This document shows, in pieces, positions 16,431 to 23,404 of a stretch of 32,266 nt of DNA. Each line of letters opens with the position of its first letter. The first letter of the stretch is position 1. The stretch covers positions 1-32,266 of the forward strand of contig CAZWEI010000006.1 in assembly GCA_964632135.1 (NCBI GenBank), written 5' to 3'. The DNA is from JBFMAP01 sp964632135 (GTDB lineage Archaea > Micrarchaeota > Micrarchaeia > Burarchaeales > JBFMAP01). The position numbers were made by a program, and so were the translations under genes. The notes under the pieces are model-generated. The model saw only the letters and a program-made list of their open reading frames with translations, searched no databases and had not been told where the DNA came from.

Positions 16431-17150
16431 TCAACTCAAATCCAATTTCTGACAGCCCGGGCATTCTGAATTTCTGACTGATTTCGCTTCTGGGGAACGC
16501 AGAATCTGTCCGAGCGTCTGCTTGAACACGTCGCCTATTACGGGTAGGTTGCTTGGATAGGGATAGCATGGTGTAACGTTTCCATCTCCTTGAACCACCA
16601 GCATTATTTTGGATTTTATGCAGTCGTAGGCGGCAAAAGGAAGTCTCAGAGGCCAGGTATATCCAAACTCGTTGTCGATTCTCAGTAGTTCTTTGAAGAG
16701 GTCCTTTAGTTCTTGCAAGGAAACGCTAAGTTTTTCTGAGGAGAAAGGGCCCCTGCCCGTGTGGATGTGCCCTTCTATGTAGGGTATCGTGTCATTTTCA
16801 CGTGTCCACCTAAAAAGCGGGGGTATGTCCGGTATATTCTGCTTGAAAATTGCGGACTGTATGGCCAGGCGTGGGGTTTTGAAGCCTGCTCTCCGAAGTT
16901 CCCCAAGGCCGCGCATCGCGAGCTTAAAGGCTCCGGGGGTGTCGGTTAGAAAATCGTGGACTTTTTCATTCAGGCTGTTGATTTTTAGTATCACAGAAGC
17001 GTCATATTTGTAGAGAAGTTCGGCCTCTTTCTCTTGAATTAGTGCGCCGTTTGTGAAAACAACCGGTATCATGCCTTTTGAGTGAATATGCTCCAGGAGA
17101 GGGAAGAAGAATTTATAGCACAACGGCTCACCGTAACTGCCAAAAGCCAC
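16431..17150 (-). CDS. Radical SAM/SPASM-like protein, C-terminal part (frameshifted)
   Basis: This 239-residue reading frame is the continuation of the fragment at 17207-17452. The two would give one protein of 340 residues if one base were added. It begins within a radical SAM barrel (VAFGSYGEPLCYKFFFPLLEH, then VVFTNGALIQEKEAELLYKY). The C-terminal part has cysteines in GNVTPCYPYPSNLPVIGDVF and ECPGCQ, as in SPASM or related auxiliary iron-sulfur domains. The frame is open upstream to about 17235 (residues VPYKLTFEKQKALVDEARLL), so translation need not start at 17150. Nothing else in it is damaged. The gene ends 4 nt before copy 2 of the B12-type radical SAM gene. The given start is a GTG that would give a protein lacking the cluster motif, so it is not a functional enzyme on its own. 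Confidence 0.7.
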   Translation of the reverse strand: MAFGSYGEPLCYKFFFPLLEHIHSKGMIPVVFTNGALIQEKEAELLYKYDASVILKINSLNEKVHDFLTDTPGAFKLAMRGLGELRRAGFKTPRLAIQSAIFKQNIPDIPPLFRWTRENDTIPYIEGHIHTGRGPFSSEKLSVSLQELKDLFKELLRIDNEFGYTWPLRLPFAAYDCIKSKIMLVVQGDGNVTPCYPYPSNLPVIGDVFKQTLGQILRSPEAKSVRNSECPGCQKLDLS

Positions 17151-17206
17151 AGAGGCTGCGCCGAGCAGTCTGGCTTCGTCGACTAGGGCTTTTTGCTTTT
17201 CGAATG

Positions 17207-17452
17207 TTAGCTTGTACGGAACGTCGTTTTTTCTTCCCTACCCGAGTCAGTGAAGCAGTACAAACAGTTGAAAGGGCAATCCTTTGGGACTGCGATTGCG
17301 AGAATCGAGAAACCAGGCGTTTCGATTTCGTTTCCTTCGTCTATGAGTTTGTTTCTTGCGATAATCTTGAAAGCAGTAAGATGCGGATAGCCGCGAATTA
17401 GGGTAGGAGCCTTCAATTCTGCAGGGCTCGCGCTATGTATCAAGTTGTTCAT
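17207..17452 (-). CDS. Radical SAM/SPASM-like protein, N-terminal part with cluster motif (frameshifted)
   Basis: An 81-residue fragment with the radical SAM motif PKDCPFNCLYCF (Cys59, Cys63, Cys66). It runs into SGREEKTTFRTS and a stop. The shift is at a run of six T on the plus strand (17227-17232; AAAAAAC on the coding strand). With one extra A the frame would continue GREEKNDVPYKLTF into the downstream part. Start and upstream signals look real: GGAGGTGA 6 nt before the ATG and a TATA box at 17501-17512. Whether the shift is a sequencing error, an authentic mutation or a ribosomal -1 slip is open. Confidence 0.7.
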   Translation of the reverse strand: MNNLIHSASPAELKAPTLIRGYPHLTAFKIIARNKLIDEGNEIETPGFSILAIAVPKDCPFNCLYCFTDSGREEKTTFRTS

Positions 17453-17500
17453 TTTTTCACCTCCCGATCGCCGTTGAATGATAGTGTTATGCGCGCGCGG

Positions 17501-17512
17501 GTATTTTAAATG
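17501..17512 (-). promoter_or_regulatory. TATA promoter of the second radical SAM unit
   Basis: On the minus strand, GCGCGACATTTAAAATACC is followed by CGCGCGCGCATAACAC. It resembles the promoter of radical SAM copy 1 (6755-6767) closely, and lies about 54 nt before the start. The gap 17453-17574 also carries the divergent TATA box (TATTTAAATATAT, about 17544-17556) of the Lrp-type gene. Confidence 0.65.
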
Positions 17513-17574
17513 TCGCGCGCAGAAATGCGCTAAAACGAAAAGATATTTAAATATATTTGAAAAAAGATATAAAT

Positions 17575-18549
17575 ATGGCAGAAAAAGACGCTAAAACTGC
17601 GATGCTGGATGAGAGGGATAGAAAGATACTCGCGGAGCTGGAGCGCGATGGAAGGGCGAGCCTCACGACGCTGGCGAAGAAGGTGAAGTTGTCAAAGGAC
17701 GCCGTGGCGTATAGGATTCGAAGAATGGAGGAGGAAGGCGTCCTGCTGGGGTTCTACACGCTCCTGAACATCACGAAACTCGGGCTGTCCGGGTTCAAGG
17801 TCGCTGTGAAACTCCAGAGTGCCACACCCGAGAAAAGGGACGAGATAATCGAATACCTGAAGAAAAATGTCGCCGGCTGGATGGCGAGCTGCGACGGAAG
17901 GTGGGACCTCGTTTTCATCGCGTGGAAGGAGAGCACAGGCGAGTTTGAGAGGCTTTTGACTGATTTCCTTAGCAAATACGGCGAGTTCGTTGGCGAGCGC
18001 GACCTGAACATCTTGACTGAGGGATGCTGGTTCAATAGGAAATTCTTGGTGAAAGGAGGCAAGCCGAGTGAGGTGAGATGGGGCGAGGAGGGAAAAAGGG
18101 GCGGACTTGACGAGAAGGACCAGATGATATTGCACGCGCTGGTGGACAACGCGAGAATTCGGCTCGTCGAGCTTGCTGGAGTTGTTGGGATGACGCCCGA
18201 GGGCGTGAAAAACAGGATTGGAGCGATGGAGCGCGAGGGCGTGATAAGCGGGTTCAAGCCGGTAATAAACACTTCTGCTCTCGGCTATCAATTCTACAAC
18301 GTGATGATAAGGCTGAACAACCCGCGCGCAATAAAGAAAATGTTCGCGTTCTTTAAAGAGCACCCGAACGTGGTTTATTACAGCAAGTACGCCGGCTCGT
18401 TCGACATATGCGCGGACATAGAGATAGAAGGGCCTGAGGAATTCAGAAAGGTAATGGACGCGATGAGGAAGAACTTCGCCGAGGACATCCGCACCTACGA
18501 GCCGCTTCTCGTTTACGAGGAGCACCGGCGCTCCTACTCGCCCTTCTGA
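17575..18549 (+). CDS. Tandem Lrp/AsnC-family transcriptional regulator
   Basis: A 324-residue protein made of two complete Lrp/AsnC units. The first helix-turn-helix is LDERDRKILAELERDGRASL with LAKKVKLSKDAVAYRIRRME (residues about 10-60) and is followed by a RAM-type ligand domain. The second is LDEKDQMILHALVDNARIRL with VVGMTPEGVKNRIGAMEREG (residues about 180-235), again followed by a RAM-like part (YYSKYAGSFDICADIEIEGP). Single-unit Lrp proteins of about 150 residues are the rule, so this is a fused duplication. I chose the ATG at 17575 because TATTTAAATATAT lies about 25 nt upstream and there is no leader, fitting a leaderless transcript; an in-frame TTG at 17557 is less likely. The regulated genes are unknown. 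The 3' end overlaps the next, converging gene by 16 bp. Confidence 0.9.
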   Translation: MAEKDAKTAMLDERDRKILAELERDGRASLTTLAKKVKLSKDAVAYRIRRMEEEGVLLGFYTLLNITKLGLSGFKVAVKLQSATPEKRDEIIEYLKKNVAGWMASCDGRWDLVFIAWKESTGEFERLLTDFLSKYGEFVGERDLNILTEGCWFNRKFLVKGGKPSEVRWGEEGKRGGLDEKDQMILHALVDNARIRLVELAGVVGMTPEGVKNRIGAMEREGVISGFKPVINTSALGYQFYNVMIRLNNPRAIKKMFAFFKEHPNVVYYSKYAGSFDICADIEIEGPEEFRKVMDAMRKNFAEDIRTYEPLLVYEEHRRSYSPF

Positions 18550-19322
18550 GCCCAGAGTTTCAAAAATTTCTCCCTGCTCGCGCCCAAATACGCGCGCTCG
18601 CTGGAGTGGATTTCAAGCGTGATTGTTCCGTTGTACGCGCGCCTGAGCTCGGACACGACGGTTTCCCAATTAATTTTCCCCGCGCCTATCGGCAAATGCA
18701 AATCCTCCTTTCCATTATTGTCGTGCGCGTGGGCGTGCGCGAGTTTTCCTTTGAACGCGCGCAAATATTCTGAAATCCCCTCGCCGTTCGGTTTCACCAT
18801 GTTCGCGTGCCCCACATCAAATGTGAATTTCAACTCCGGAATTTCGCGGAAGAGTTTTTTGAATTCATCGAGGGAAAACGAGGCGTCCGTGAAGTTTTCC
18901 ACGCACAAAATTATATTCGAATCTGCGCACCATTTCTGTATCGTCGCTATCGAGTCTATCGTGCTGCCGACGAGGGTTTCGCGGTTTGCGTGAATTGAGA
19001 ATTGCGGTTCGGTGTGAATCGTGAGTTTTTCTATTTCGAGTTTTGCAGCCGTGCTCACGACCTCTTTCATCTCAGCGAGCATCGCGTTTCTTATGCGCGG
19101 GTAGGGGTGCGTGATTTCGAAGAACCAGGGCGCGTGCGCGAGCAGTTTCATTTTGTAGCGCGAAAGTTCGTCGCGGAGCTGTTTTTGCTTCTTTAGGATT
19201 TTCTCTGGGTTCGCTTCTGGCGCCTCTATCGTTACTTCTAGAAATTCGAAGCCAAGCTCGCCGAATGCGCGCGCCTCGCGCAAAACGTCGTTTCTCTGGT
19301 TGTTCATCGCGCCCAGCAGCAA
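18534..19322 (-). CDS. TIM-barrel sugar isomerase/endonuclease IV-like protein
   Basis: A protein of about 262 residues of the AP-endonuclease-2/xylose isomerase-like TIM-barrel superfamily. Barrel and metal-ligand segments are visible: LGFEFLEVTIEAPEANPEKI, KLLAHAPWFFEITHPYPRIR, LTIHTEPQFSI, ILCVENFTD with its Glu, FTFDVGHANM, LAHAHAHDNNGKEDLHLPIG and ITLEIHSSE. The His, Glu and Asp ligands for divalent metals are all present. The exact substrate (sugar, inositol or DNA abasic site) cannot be decided. I chose a TTG at 19322 with GGTGG upstream; a longer frame begins at TTG 19334, and a shorter one at ATG 19307 would lose conserved LLGAMNN residues. It lies directly downstream of the tRNA-Arg gene on the same strand and converges with the Lrp-type gene. 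Confidence 0.85.
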   Translation of the reverse strand: MLLGAMNNQRNDVLREARAFGELGFEFLEVTIEAPEANPEKILKKQKQLRDELSRYKMKLLAHAPWFFEITHPYPRIRNAMLAEMKEVVSTAAKLEIEKLTIHTEPQFSIHANRETLVGSTIDSIATIQKWCADSNIILCVENFTDASFSLDEFKKLFREIPELKFTFDVGHANMVKPNGEGISEYLRAFKGKLAHAHAHDNNGKEDLHLPIGAGKINWETVVSELRRAYNGTITLEIHSSERAYLGASREKFLKLWAQKGE

Positions 19323-19354
19323 ACTACCACCCAAACAAACATAAGATAAACGAA

Positions 19355-19452
19355 CGCCCTCGCCGGGATTTGAACCCGAATTACAGGCTGTCTGCCCACG
19401 CGTTTCCGCGTGACCGCAGGCCTACGTCCTATCCAGGTTAGACTACGAGGGC
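19355..19452 (-). tRNA. tRNA-Arg (anticodon GCG) with a 24-nt intron
   Basis: The gene folds as a complete tRNA. The acceptor is GCCCTCG / CGAGGGC. The D-arm is GTCT-AACCTGGATA-GGAC with G18-G19. The anticodon stem is TAGGC / GCCTG. The T-arm is TCGGG-TTCAAAT-CCCGG. The loop is CTGCGG plus A after removal of an intron, so the anticodon is GCG (plus-strand 19415-19417) followed by G37, as expected for CGN-reading tRNAs. The intron (19390-19413) sits at the canonical 37/38 position. It folds with CTGC/GCAG between two bulges, the archaeal bulge-helix-bulge splice motif, and a hairpin CACGCG-GAAA-CGCGTG. The discriminator is G, and CCA is not encoded. A TATA-like sequence lies about 25 nt upstream, at 19464-19477. 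Confidence 0.9.
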
Positions 19453-19523
19453 ATTTCGCGAAGATTTATTATATTATGCATGCACAATTTAAAAACCAAA
19501 AGGTAGGAAAAAGGTGATTTGAA
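19453..19523. promoter_or_regulatory. Divergent promoters: tRNA-Arg (minus) and zinc-ribbon/EF-1beta (plus)
   Basis: The minus strand has an AT-rich block at 19464-19477, about 20 nt before the tRNA 5' end at 19452. The plus strand has AATTTAAAAACC at about 19488-19499, about 30 nt before the ATG at 19524, followed by the ribosome binding site AAAGGTGATTT. Confidence 0.55.
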
Positions 19524-19679
19524 ATGCTTAAGAATTGTTTATCATGCGGCAGGCAGACGCGCGAATACACCGAGTTTCCGTGCGTGAACTGCGGCGAGGC
19601 GACGATAGTCAGGTGCAGGCACTGCAGGGAGGTAATAAACCCTTACAAGTGCCCGAAGTGCGGAAAGGAAGGTCCTTAG
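19524..19679 (+). CDS. Small zinc-ribbon RNA-binding protein (COG2888 type)
   Basis: A 51-residue protein with four CxxC pairs: CLSCG, CVNCG, CRHC and CPKCG. This arrangement is the archaeal zinc-ribbon protein that commonly sits next to the gene for EF-1beta, as here (20 bp). It is thought to bind RNA and act in translation; its exact role is not established. GGTGA lies 6-7 nt before the ATG. The gene is short but well supported by composition, start signal and synteny. Confidence 0.88.
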   Translation: MLKNCLSCGRQTREYTEFPCVNCGEATIVRCRHCREVINPYKCPKCGKEGP

Positions 19680-19699
19680 CGAGTTGTGGGGTGTTTTGA

Positions 19700-19951
19700 A
19701 TGGGGAGGGTAATCGCGCTCATAAAGGTTTTTCCAGAGAGCATGGAAGTTTTCGAGGAGTTGAAGGAGAACATACGGAAGGAAGTGAACCCCGCGCGCAT
19801 CGACGAGGAGCCGGTCGCGTTCGGGTTCAAGGCGCTCAAAGTCACGGTTGTGATGGATGACGAGTCTGGAAGCGGGGACATCGAGGAGAAAATAAAGAAA
19901 ATCAAGGGCGCGAGCGAGGTCGAGGTCGTGGATATCGGGAGGATAAGTTAA
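19700..19951 (+). CDS. ef1b: Elongation factor 1-beta (guanine-nucleotide exchange factor for EF-1alpha)
   Basis: An 83-residue protein of normal archaeal aEF-1beta length. It catalyses GDP release from EF-1alpha during translation elongation. The sequence shows RVIALIKVFPESMEVFEEL, a central PVAFGFKALKVTVVMDDE and the C-terminal VEVVDIGRIS. The fold is a single ferredoxin-like alpha/beta domain. It follows the zinc-ribbon gene in the usual archaeal pair. Its last 50 bp overlap the end of the converging Mut7-C gene. Confidence 0.95.
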   Translation: MGRVIALIKVFPESMEVFEELKENIRKEVNPARIDEEPVAFGFKALKVTVVMDDESGSGDIEEKIKKIKGASEVEVVDIGRIS

Positions 19952-20423
19952 TTATCCTCTTCACGTTCTTCTTTATCTTCTTCCAGTGGCTGCCCTCCCA
20001 GAAAACCTTTCTGCATTTCCTATTTGTGCAGATCCAAAAGGTGTTGTGGCGCGCGAGAATCAGGGGGAAAACATCGTGAAGTAGGCGTGAGTTTTTTCCT
20101 ACTTCTTTCAATTTTCCGTTGCATGCAGGGCAGAGCGTCTTCGAGGGAAAATCCGAAACATCGAGGTTGAATTTTCTTATTATGCGCGCGAGCTGTTTTT
20201 CCATCGTATATTTGGGCACTAGATATGCGCTCACTCCTCGTTTTTTGGCGCACGCAGCGAGCTCCCTGTCCATCGTGAGGAGAGTCTTTTTCTTCCTGCG
20301 CGCGAGCGCGAGAATCCTGTCGTCGTCAGTGAAGTCCGGGTATTCCACGCTCGTTCCCATTATGCGGAGCCAGCGCGCGAGCTTTTTGAGCATTATGTCC
20401 GCGACGAACAGAGCATCACCCAC
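19902..20423 (-). CDS. Mut7-C (PIN-like) RNase domain protein with zinc ribbon
   Basis: A protein of about 173 residues. The N-terminal PIN-like domain shows the Mut7-C pattern: LFVADIMLKKLARWLRIMG, then TDDDRILALARRKKKTLLT and MDRELA, giving the conserved Asp residues of the PIN nuclease. The C-terminal zinc ribbon uses CPAC and CTNRKC (TLCPACNGKL, FWICTNRKCRKVFW, GSHWKKIKK). Such proteins are thought to be RNases acting on RNA with stalled or faulty translation, but the archaeal target is unknown. I chose GTG at 20423 because the conserved LFVAD must be included; the ATG at 20393 would cut it off. The C-terminal tail is Arg/Pro rich (RYPRPRPRSRP) and is antisense to the end of EF-1beta. A TATA-like sequence is at 20449-20463. 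Confidence 0.85.
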   Translation of the reverse strand: MGDALFVADIMLKKLARWLRIMGTSVEYPDFTDDDRILALARRKKKTLLTMDRELAACAKKRGVSAYLVPKYTMEKQLARIIRKFNLDVSDFPSKTLCPACNGKLKEVGKNSRLLHDVFPLILARHNTFWICTNRKCRKVFWEGSHWKKIKKNVKRIINLSSRYPRPRPRSRP

Positions 20424-20453
20424 CCGGATAAACGCTTGTGGCGTAACAGTTAA

Positions 20454-20494
20454 ATTTTTATATAGGATATATCCCAAATATATTTGGTGTATAT
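20454..20494 (+). promoter_or_regulatory. Toxin-antitoxin promoter and operator palindromes
   Basis: TTTTTATATAGG (20454-20465) is a TATA box. Between it and the antitoxin ATG are two adjoining perfect palindromes: GGATATATCC (20465-20474) and CCAAATATATTTGG (20474-20487). Their position over the start point fits autorepression by the antitoxin complex, which is usual for type II systems. The same DNA faces the divergent Mut7-C gene. Confidence 0.6.
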
Positions 20495-20725
20495 ATGGTA
20501 AGCGGAATGATAGACATCTCTGAACATGCAAACAGAGTGCTTAGCATAATTAAGGCAAGGTATGGGCTGAAGGATAAGTCGGCTGCTATCGAGCAGATGA
20601 CTTACGAATATGAAGAGAAGATTTTGGAGCCTGGCTTCAAACCCGAGTTTGTTCAAGAGATAATAGAGGCTAGGACGCATGGCAAGTTCAGAAAAATTAA
20701 GAAAATCGAGCAACTTTTCGAGTGA
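20495..20725 (+). CDS. Type II antitoxin, DUF2683-like
   Basis: A 76-residue protein without cysteine or signal peptide. It begins MVSGMIDISEHANRVLSIIK and continues with ARYGLKDKSAAIEQMTYEYEEKI, a ribbon-helix-helix-like start followed by a helical region typical of archaeal antitoxins of the DUF2683 type. The acidic tail would mask the toxin. The stop codon overlaps or abuts the toxin gene (GTGA), as normal for coupled toxin-antitoxin pairs. GGTG precedes the ATG by 5 nt. The family name is a judgement by pattern and context. Confidence 0.75.
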   Translation: MVSGMIDISEHANRVLSIIKARYGLKDKSAAIEQMTYEYEEKILEPGFKPEFVQEIIEARTHGKFRKIKKIEQLFE

Positions 20726-20730
20726 TTGCG

Positions 20731-20991
20731 ATGTACGAGCTTGAAATCGAGGGCTCTTGCGAAGCTTCTGTTAGAAAAAAGTGTAAAAAAGACGTGGTTT
20801 TGCAAGAAGCGCTGAGCAAAAAAATAAAGCAGATACTCGCAAATCCGCATGTGTTCAAGCCCTTGCGCGCACCATTGGCAAATACGCGGGGCGTTCACGT
20901 GGGCTCTTTCGTGCTTATTTATGACGTGGATGAGAGAAGAAAGGTCGTCAGACTGTTGAAATTCGCGCACCATGACGAGGCATACGGGTGA
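20731..20991 (+). CDS. RelE/ParE-family toxin (mRNA interferase-like)
   Basis: An 86-residue toxin of the RelE superfamily, which cleaves mRNA at the ribosome when its antitoxin is lost. The order of family segments is seen: MYELEIEGSCEASVRKKCKK, QEALSKKIKQILANP, HVFKPLRAPLANTRGVHVGS, FVLIYDVDERRKVVRLLKF and AHHDEAYG. The Arg, His and Tyr residues typical of archaeal RelE-type enzymes are present. I chose ATG 20731 with GTGAT 5-6 nt upstream; a GTG at 20722 overlaps the antitoxin stop and is an equal candidate. The two genes form one operon. Confidence 0.85.
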   Translation: MYELEIEGSCEASVRKKCKKDVVLQEALSKKIKQILANPHVFKPLRAPLANTRGVHVGSFVLIYDVDERRKVVRLLKFAHHDEAYG

Positions 20992-21053
20992 TGCGCGCGA
21001 CGAATAGGTTATAATTTTTATCGGCTAACTTGAATGTAGGTTAGGTCGAGGTT

Positions 21054-23363
21054 ATGATTCGTTCTGTCGAGTTGCGGAACTGGAGGTCGCACGAGACCAG
21101 CAGGTTCGAGTTCGGGAAGGGCACTAACATACTCGTGGGTATAATGGGCTCCGGGAAGAGCAGCGTGCTCGAGGGAATCTGCTTCGCGCTATTCGGGACG
21201 TTCCCTGCGCTCCAGCACAAGCGCATAAAAATAGGCGACGTGGTGAGCAGGCGCGCGAGGGGCGAGGGCGCGGAAGTGGAGGTTGGAATTGACGTCGGTG
21301 GCAAGAATTACACTGTGAAGAGGAAGATAAAACAGAGCGAGATTACCGAGGCCGAGATAAGGGGCGAGGGAAAGTTGATTGAAGGCCCGCAGCAGCAGCG
21401 CGTTACGGAGTATGTCGAGAAACTTCTTAAGGTGGATTACGAACTGTTCGCGCGCGCAATTTATTCCGAGCAAAACCGGATCGATTATATTCTAAATTTG
21501 GGAAGGGGCGAGAGGAAGAAGCAGGTCGATGAGTTGCTGGGAATCAGCAGGTTCGAGGACGCGCGCGCAGGGCTCAGCAAGGTGCTGAACAGGATAAAGG
21601 AGGTTAAGGAGGAGAAGGGCCGCGCGCTGAAAGAAACCAATCTCGAGCAGATTGAGGCAGAGGTGAAGCGAGGAGAGGAGGCAGTAAAGAAAATGGAGGG
21701 CGCGAAAGAGGAGTTTGCGCGAGAACTTGCGAAGCTTGCAGAGGAGAGAAAGAGAAAGGAGGAGGCGGTGCGCGCGCTTGAGGCGAAATCAAAGGAGTAC
21801 CGCGCACTCGCCGAGAAGAAGGCCGGAATCACGCACACTCTCGAGAGCCTGCGCGCTGACATAGCAAAAGCAGTGGTGGATGAGAAGGAGGCCGAGAGGC
21901 TGAGGAAGGAATCCGAGGAGCTCAAGAAAGAGATTGAGAAACTGCGGGGAGAGGCGCGCGCAAACGAGCGGGAGATAAGGACGAGCGCGCTCGTGCTCGG
22001 AAATGTTCAGAGGAAGTTGGAGGAGTTGAACGAACTGCTCGCAGAGAAGAAGGAGAAGAGCGAGTTCATGGAAGTTCTGCTGAGCGGGAGGACGCTCGAC
22101 GAATTGAAGGCGCAGATGGAGGAGAAGAAGAAGCGCGTCGAGGAGGAGACTGAAAAACTTGCGGCGCTGAGGTCGCGCGCATCAGAAATAAAGAGCGCGC
22201 TCGCCGAACTGGAGAAGGACATCACGAAATGCCCTGTGTGCGAGACGCCCCTCACAGAGGAGAGAAGGGCGGAGTTGAGGCTTGCGCGCGGGAAGGAGAT
22301 GGAGAAAATACTCGGCGAGCTTCGGGCAGCGGAAAAAAGTTTGGGCGAGAGAAAGAAGGAGGCGCGCGAACTCGAGGATATAAGAACGCGCGTGGAGCCG
22401 ATGGAGGAGAGGCTGCGCGCGCTGCGGAACGTGGAGAGCGAGATGGAGAAAAATTCGGCGACGCTCGCTTCAACAAAGAAGGGGATTGAGGAGAGGGAGA
22501 AACTCGCCGCGAAGAGGGAGGAGGAGGCCGCCGCGCTCGAGAATAAGAAGAAAAATGTGGATGAGAAACTCAGCGAGGTGAGCGGCGCGCTTGACAAAAA
22601 AATGAAAGCGAGGAAATTGGAGGAGGAGGCTCGCGCGATAGAGAGAATGGTCGGAGAGTTGAGGTTCGAAGAAAGCGCGCTCGAGCGCGCGAGAAAGGAG
22701 GGCGAGGAGGCGCGCGTGAAAGAAAGCGGCCTGCGCGAGAAGTCCGCAGGGGTCGAGAGGGAGATGGCGCCTGTGCGCGAACTCCTCGAGGAGAGGAGGA
22801 AAAGACTCGCGGAAATGAGGAAGTACGCGGACGAGATTAAGAATTACGAGAGTTTGGTTGAAAATTTAATGATATTCCAGAATTCGGTTGTCGAGACGCA
22901 GCACGTGCTCCGCACCGAGTTGGTTGAGGCGATAAACTCTGCGATGGGCGAGATTTGGGGCGTGGTGTATCCTTACGCGGATTACACCTCAATCCGTCTG
23001 CGCGCGGATGAGAAGGACTACGAACTCGAACTGGGGATGCGCGACGGGACTTGGCTTCCTGTCGACGGGATGGCGAGCGGCGGAGAGAGGGCGTGCGCCT
23101 GCCTCGCGCTACGCATCGCGTTCGCGACAGTTCTCGTTCCCAATTTGAGCTGGCTCATTCTCGACGAGCCGACGCACAACCTTGATGAGGACGGGGTGAA
23201 GGCGATTGCGCGCGCGCTCTACGAGCAGATTCCGAAAATAGTGGAGCAGACGTTCGTGATCACGCACGACGAGAACTTGAGGGACGCGGCGAGCGCGAAA
23301 CTTTACGAGATAAAAAGAAATAAAGAGGAGGACGGAAGCAGCAGGGTGGAACTCGTTACGTGA
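21054..23363 (+). CDS. rad50: Rad50, DNA double-strand-break repair ATPase
   Basis: A 769-residue SMC-like ATPase that with Mre11 tethers and processes DNA ends. The N-terminal ABC half has the Walker A motif GIMGSGKSS (residues 29-37). A long coiled coil of Glu/Lys/Arg/Ala follows, with the zinc-hook motif CPVC (Cys393, Cys396) near its middle. The second coil leads to the ABC C-terminal half, with the signature ASGGERACACLALRIA (about residue 672) and Walker B WLILDEPTHNLDED (about residue 700). The order is complete and unbroken. No Mre11 gene lies in the window, although the two are often adjacent. A PEP-synthase-like gene and XPD follow downstream. GAGGTT precedes the start. Confidence 0.97.
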   Translation: MIRSVELRNWRSHETSRFEFGKGTNILVGIMGSGKSSVLEGICFALFGTFPALQHKRIKIGDVVSRRARGEGAEVEVGIDVGGKNYTVKRKIKQSEITEAEIRGEGKLIEGPQQQRVTEYVEKLLKVDYELFARAIYSEQNRIDYILNLGRGERKKQVDELLGISRFEDARAGLSKVLNRIKEVKEEKGRALKETNLEQIEAEVKRGEEAVKKMEGAKEEFARELAKLAEERKRKEEAVRALEAKSKEYRALAEKKAGITHTLESLRADIAKAVVDEKEAERLRKESEELKKEIEKLRGEARANEREIRTSALVLGNVQRKLEELNELLAEKKEKSEFMEVLLSGRTLDELKAQMEEKKKRVEEETEKLAALRSRASEIKSALAELEKDITKCPVCETPLTEERRAELRLARGKEMEKILGELRAAEKSLGERKKEARELEDIRTRVEPMEERLRALRNVESEMEKNSATLASTKKGIEEREKLAAKREEEAAALENKKKNVDEKLSEVSGALDKKMKARKLEEEARAIERMVGELRFEESALERARKEGEEARVKESGLREKSAGVEREMAPVRELLEERRKRLAEMRKYADEIKNYESLVENLMIFQNSVVETQHVLRTELVEAINSAMGEIWGVVYPYADYTSIRLRADEKDYELELGMRDGTWLPVDGMASGGERACACLALRIAFATVLVPNLSWLILDEPTHNLDEDGVKAIARALYEQIPKIVEQTFVITHDENLRDAASAKLYEIKRNKEEDGSSRVELVT

Positions 23364-23404
23364 TTGCTTGACTAGGAAAAGTAGGCGGAGTCGTGCACCA
23401 AATA

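Noticed and set aside
17453..17574. Possible short precursor peptide gene beside the radical SAM genes
   Set aside because: I looked here and in 6705-6942 for a short frame with a ribosome binding site and a Cys- or Gly-rich core, and found none.
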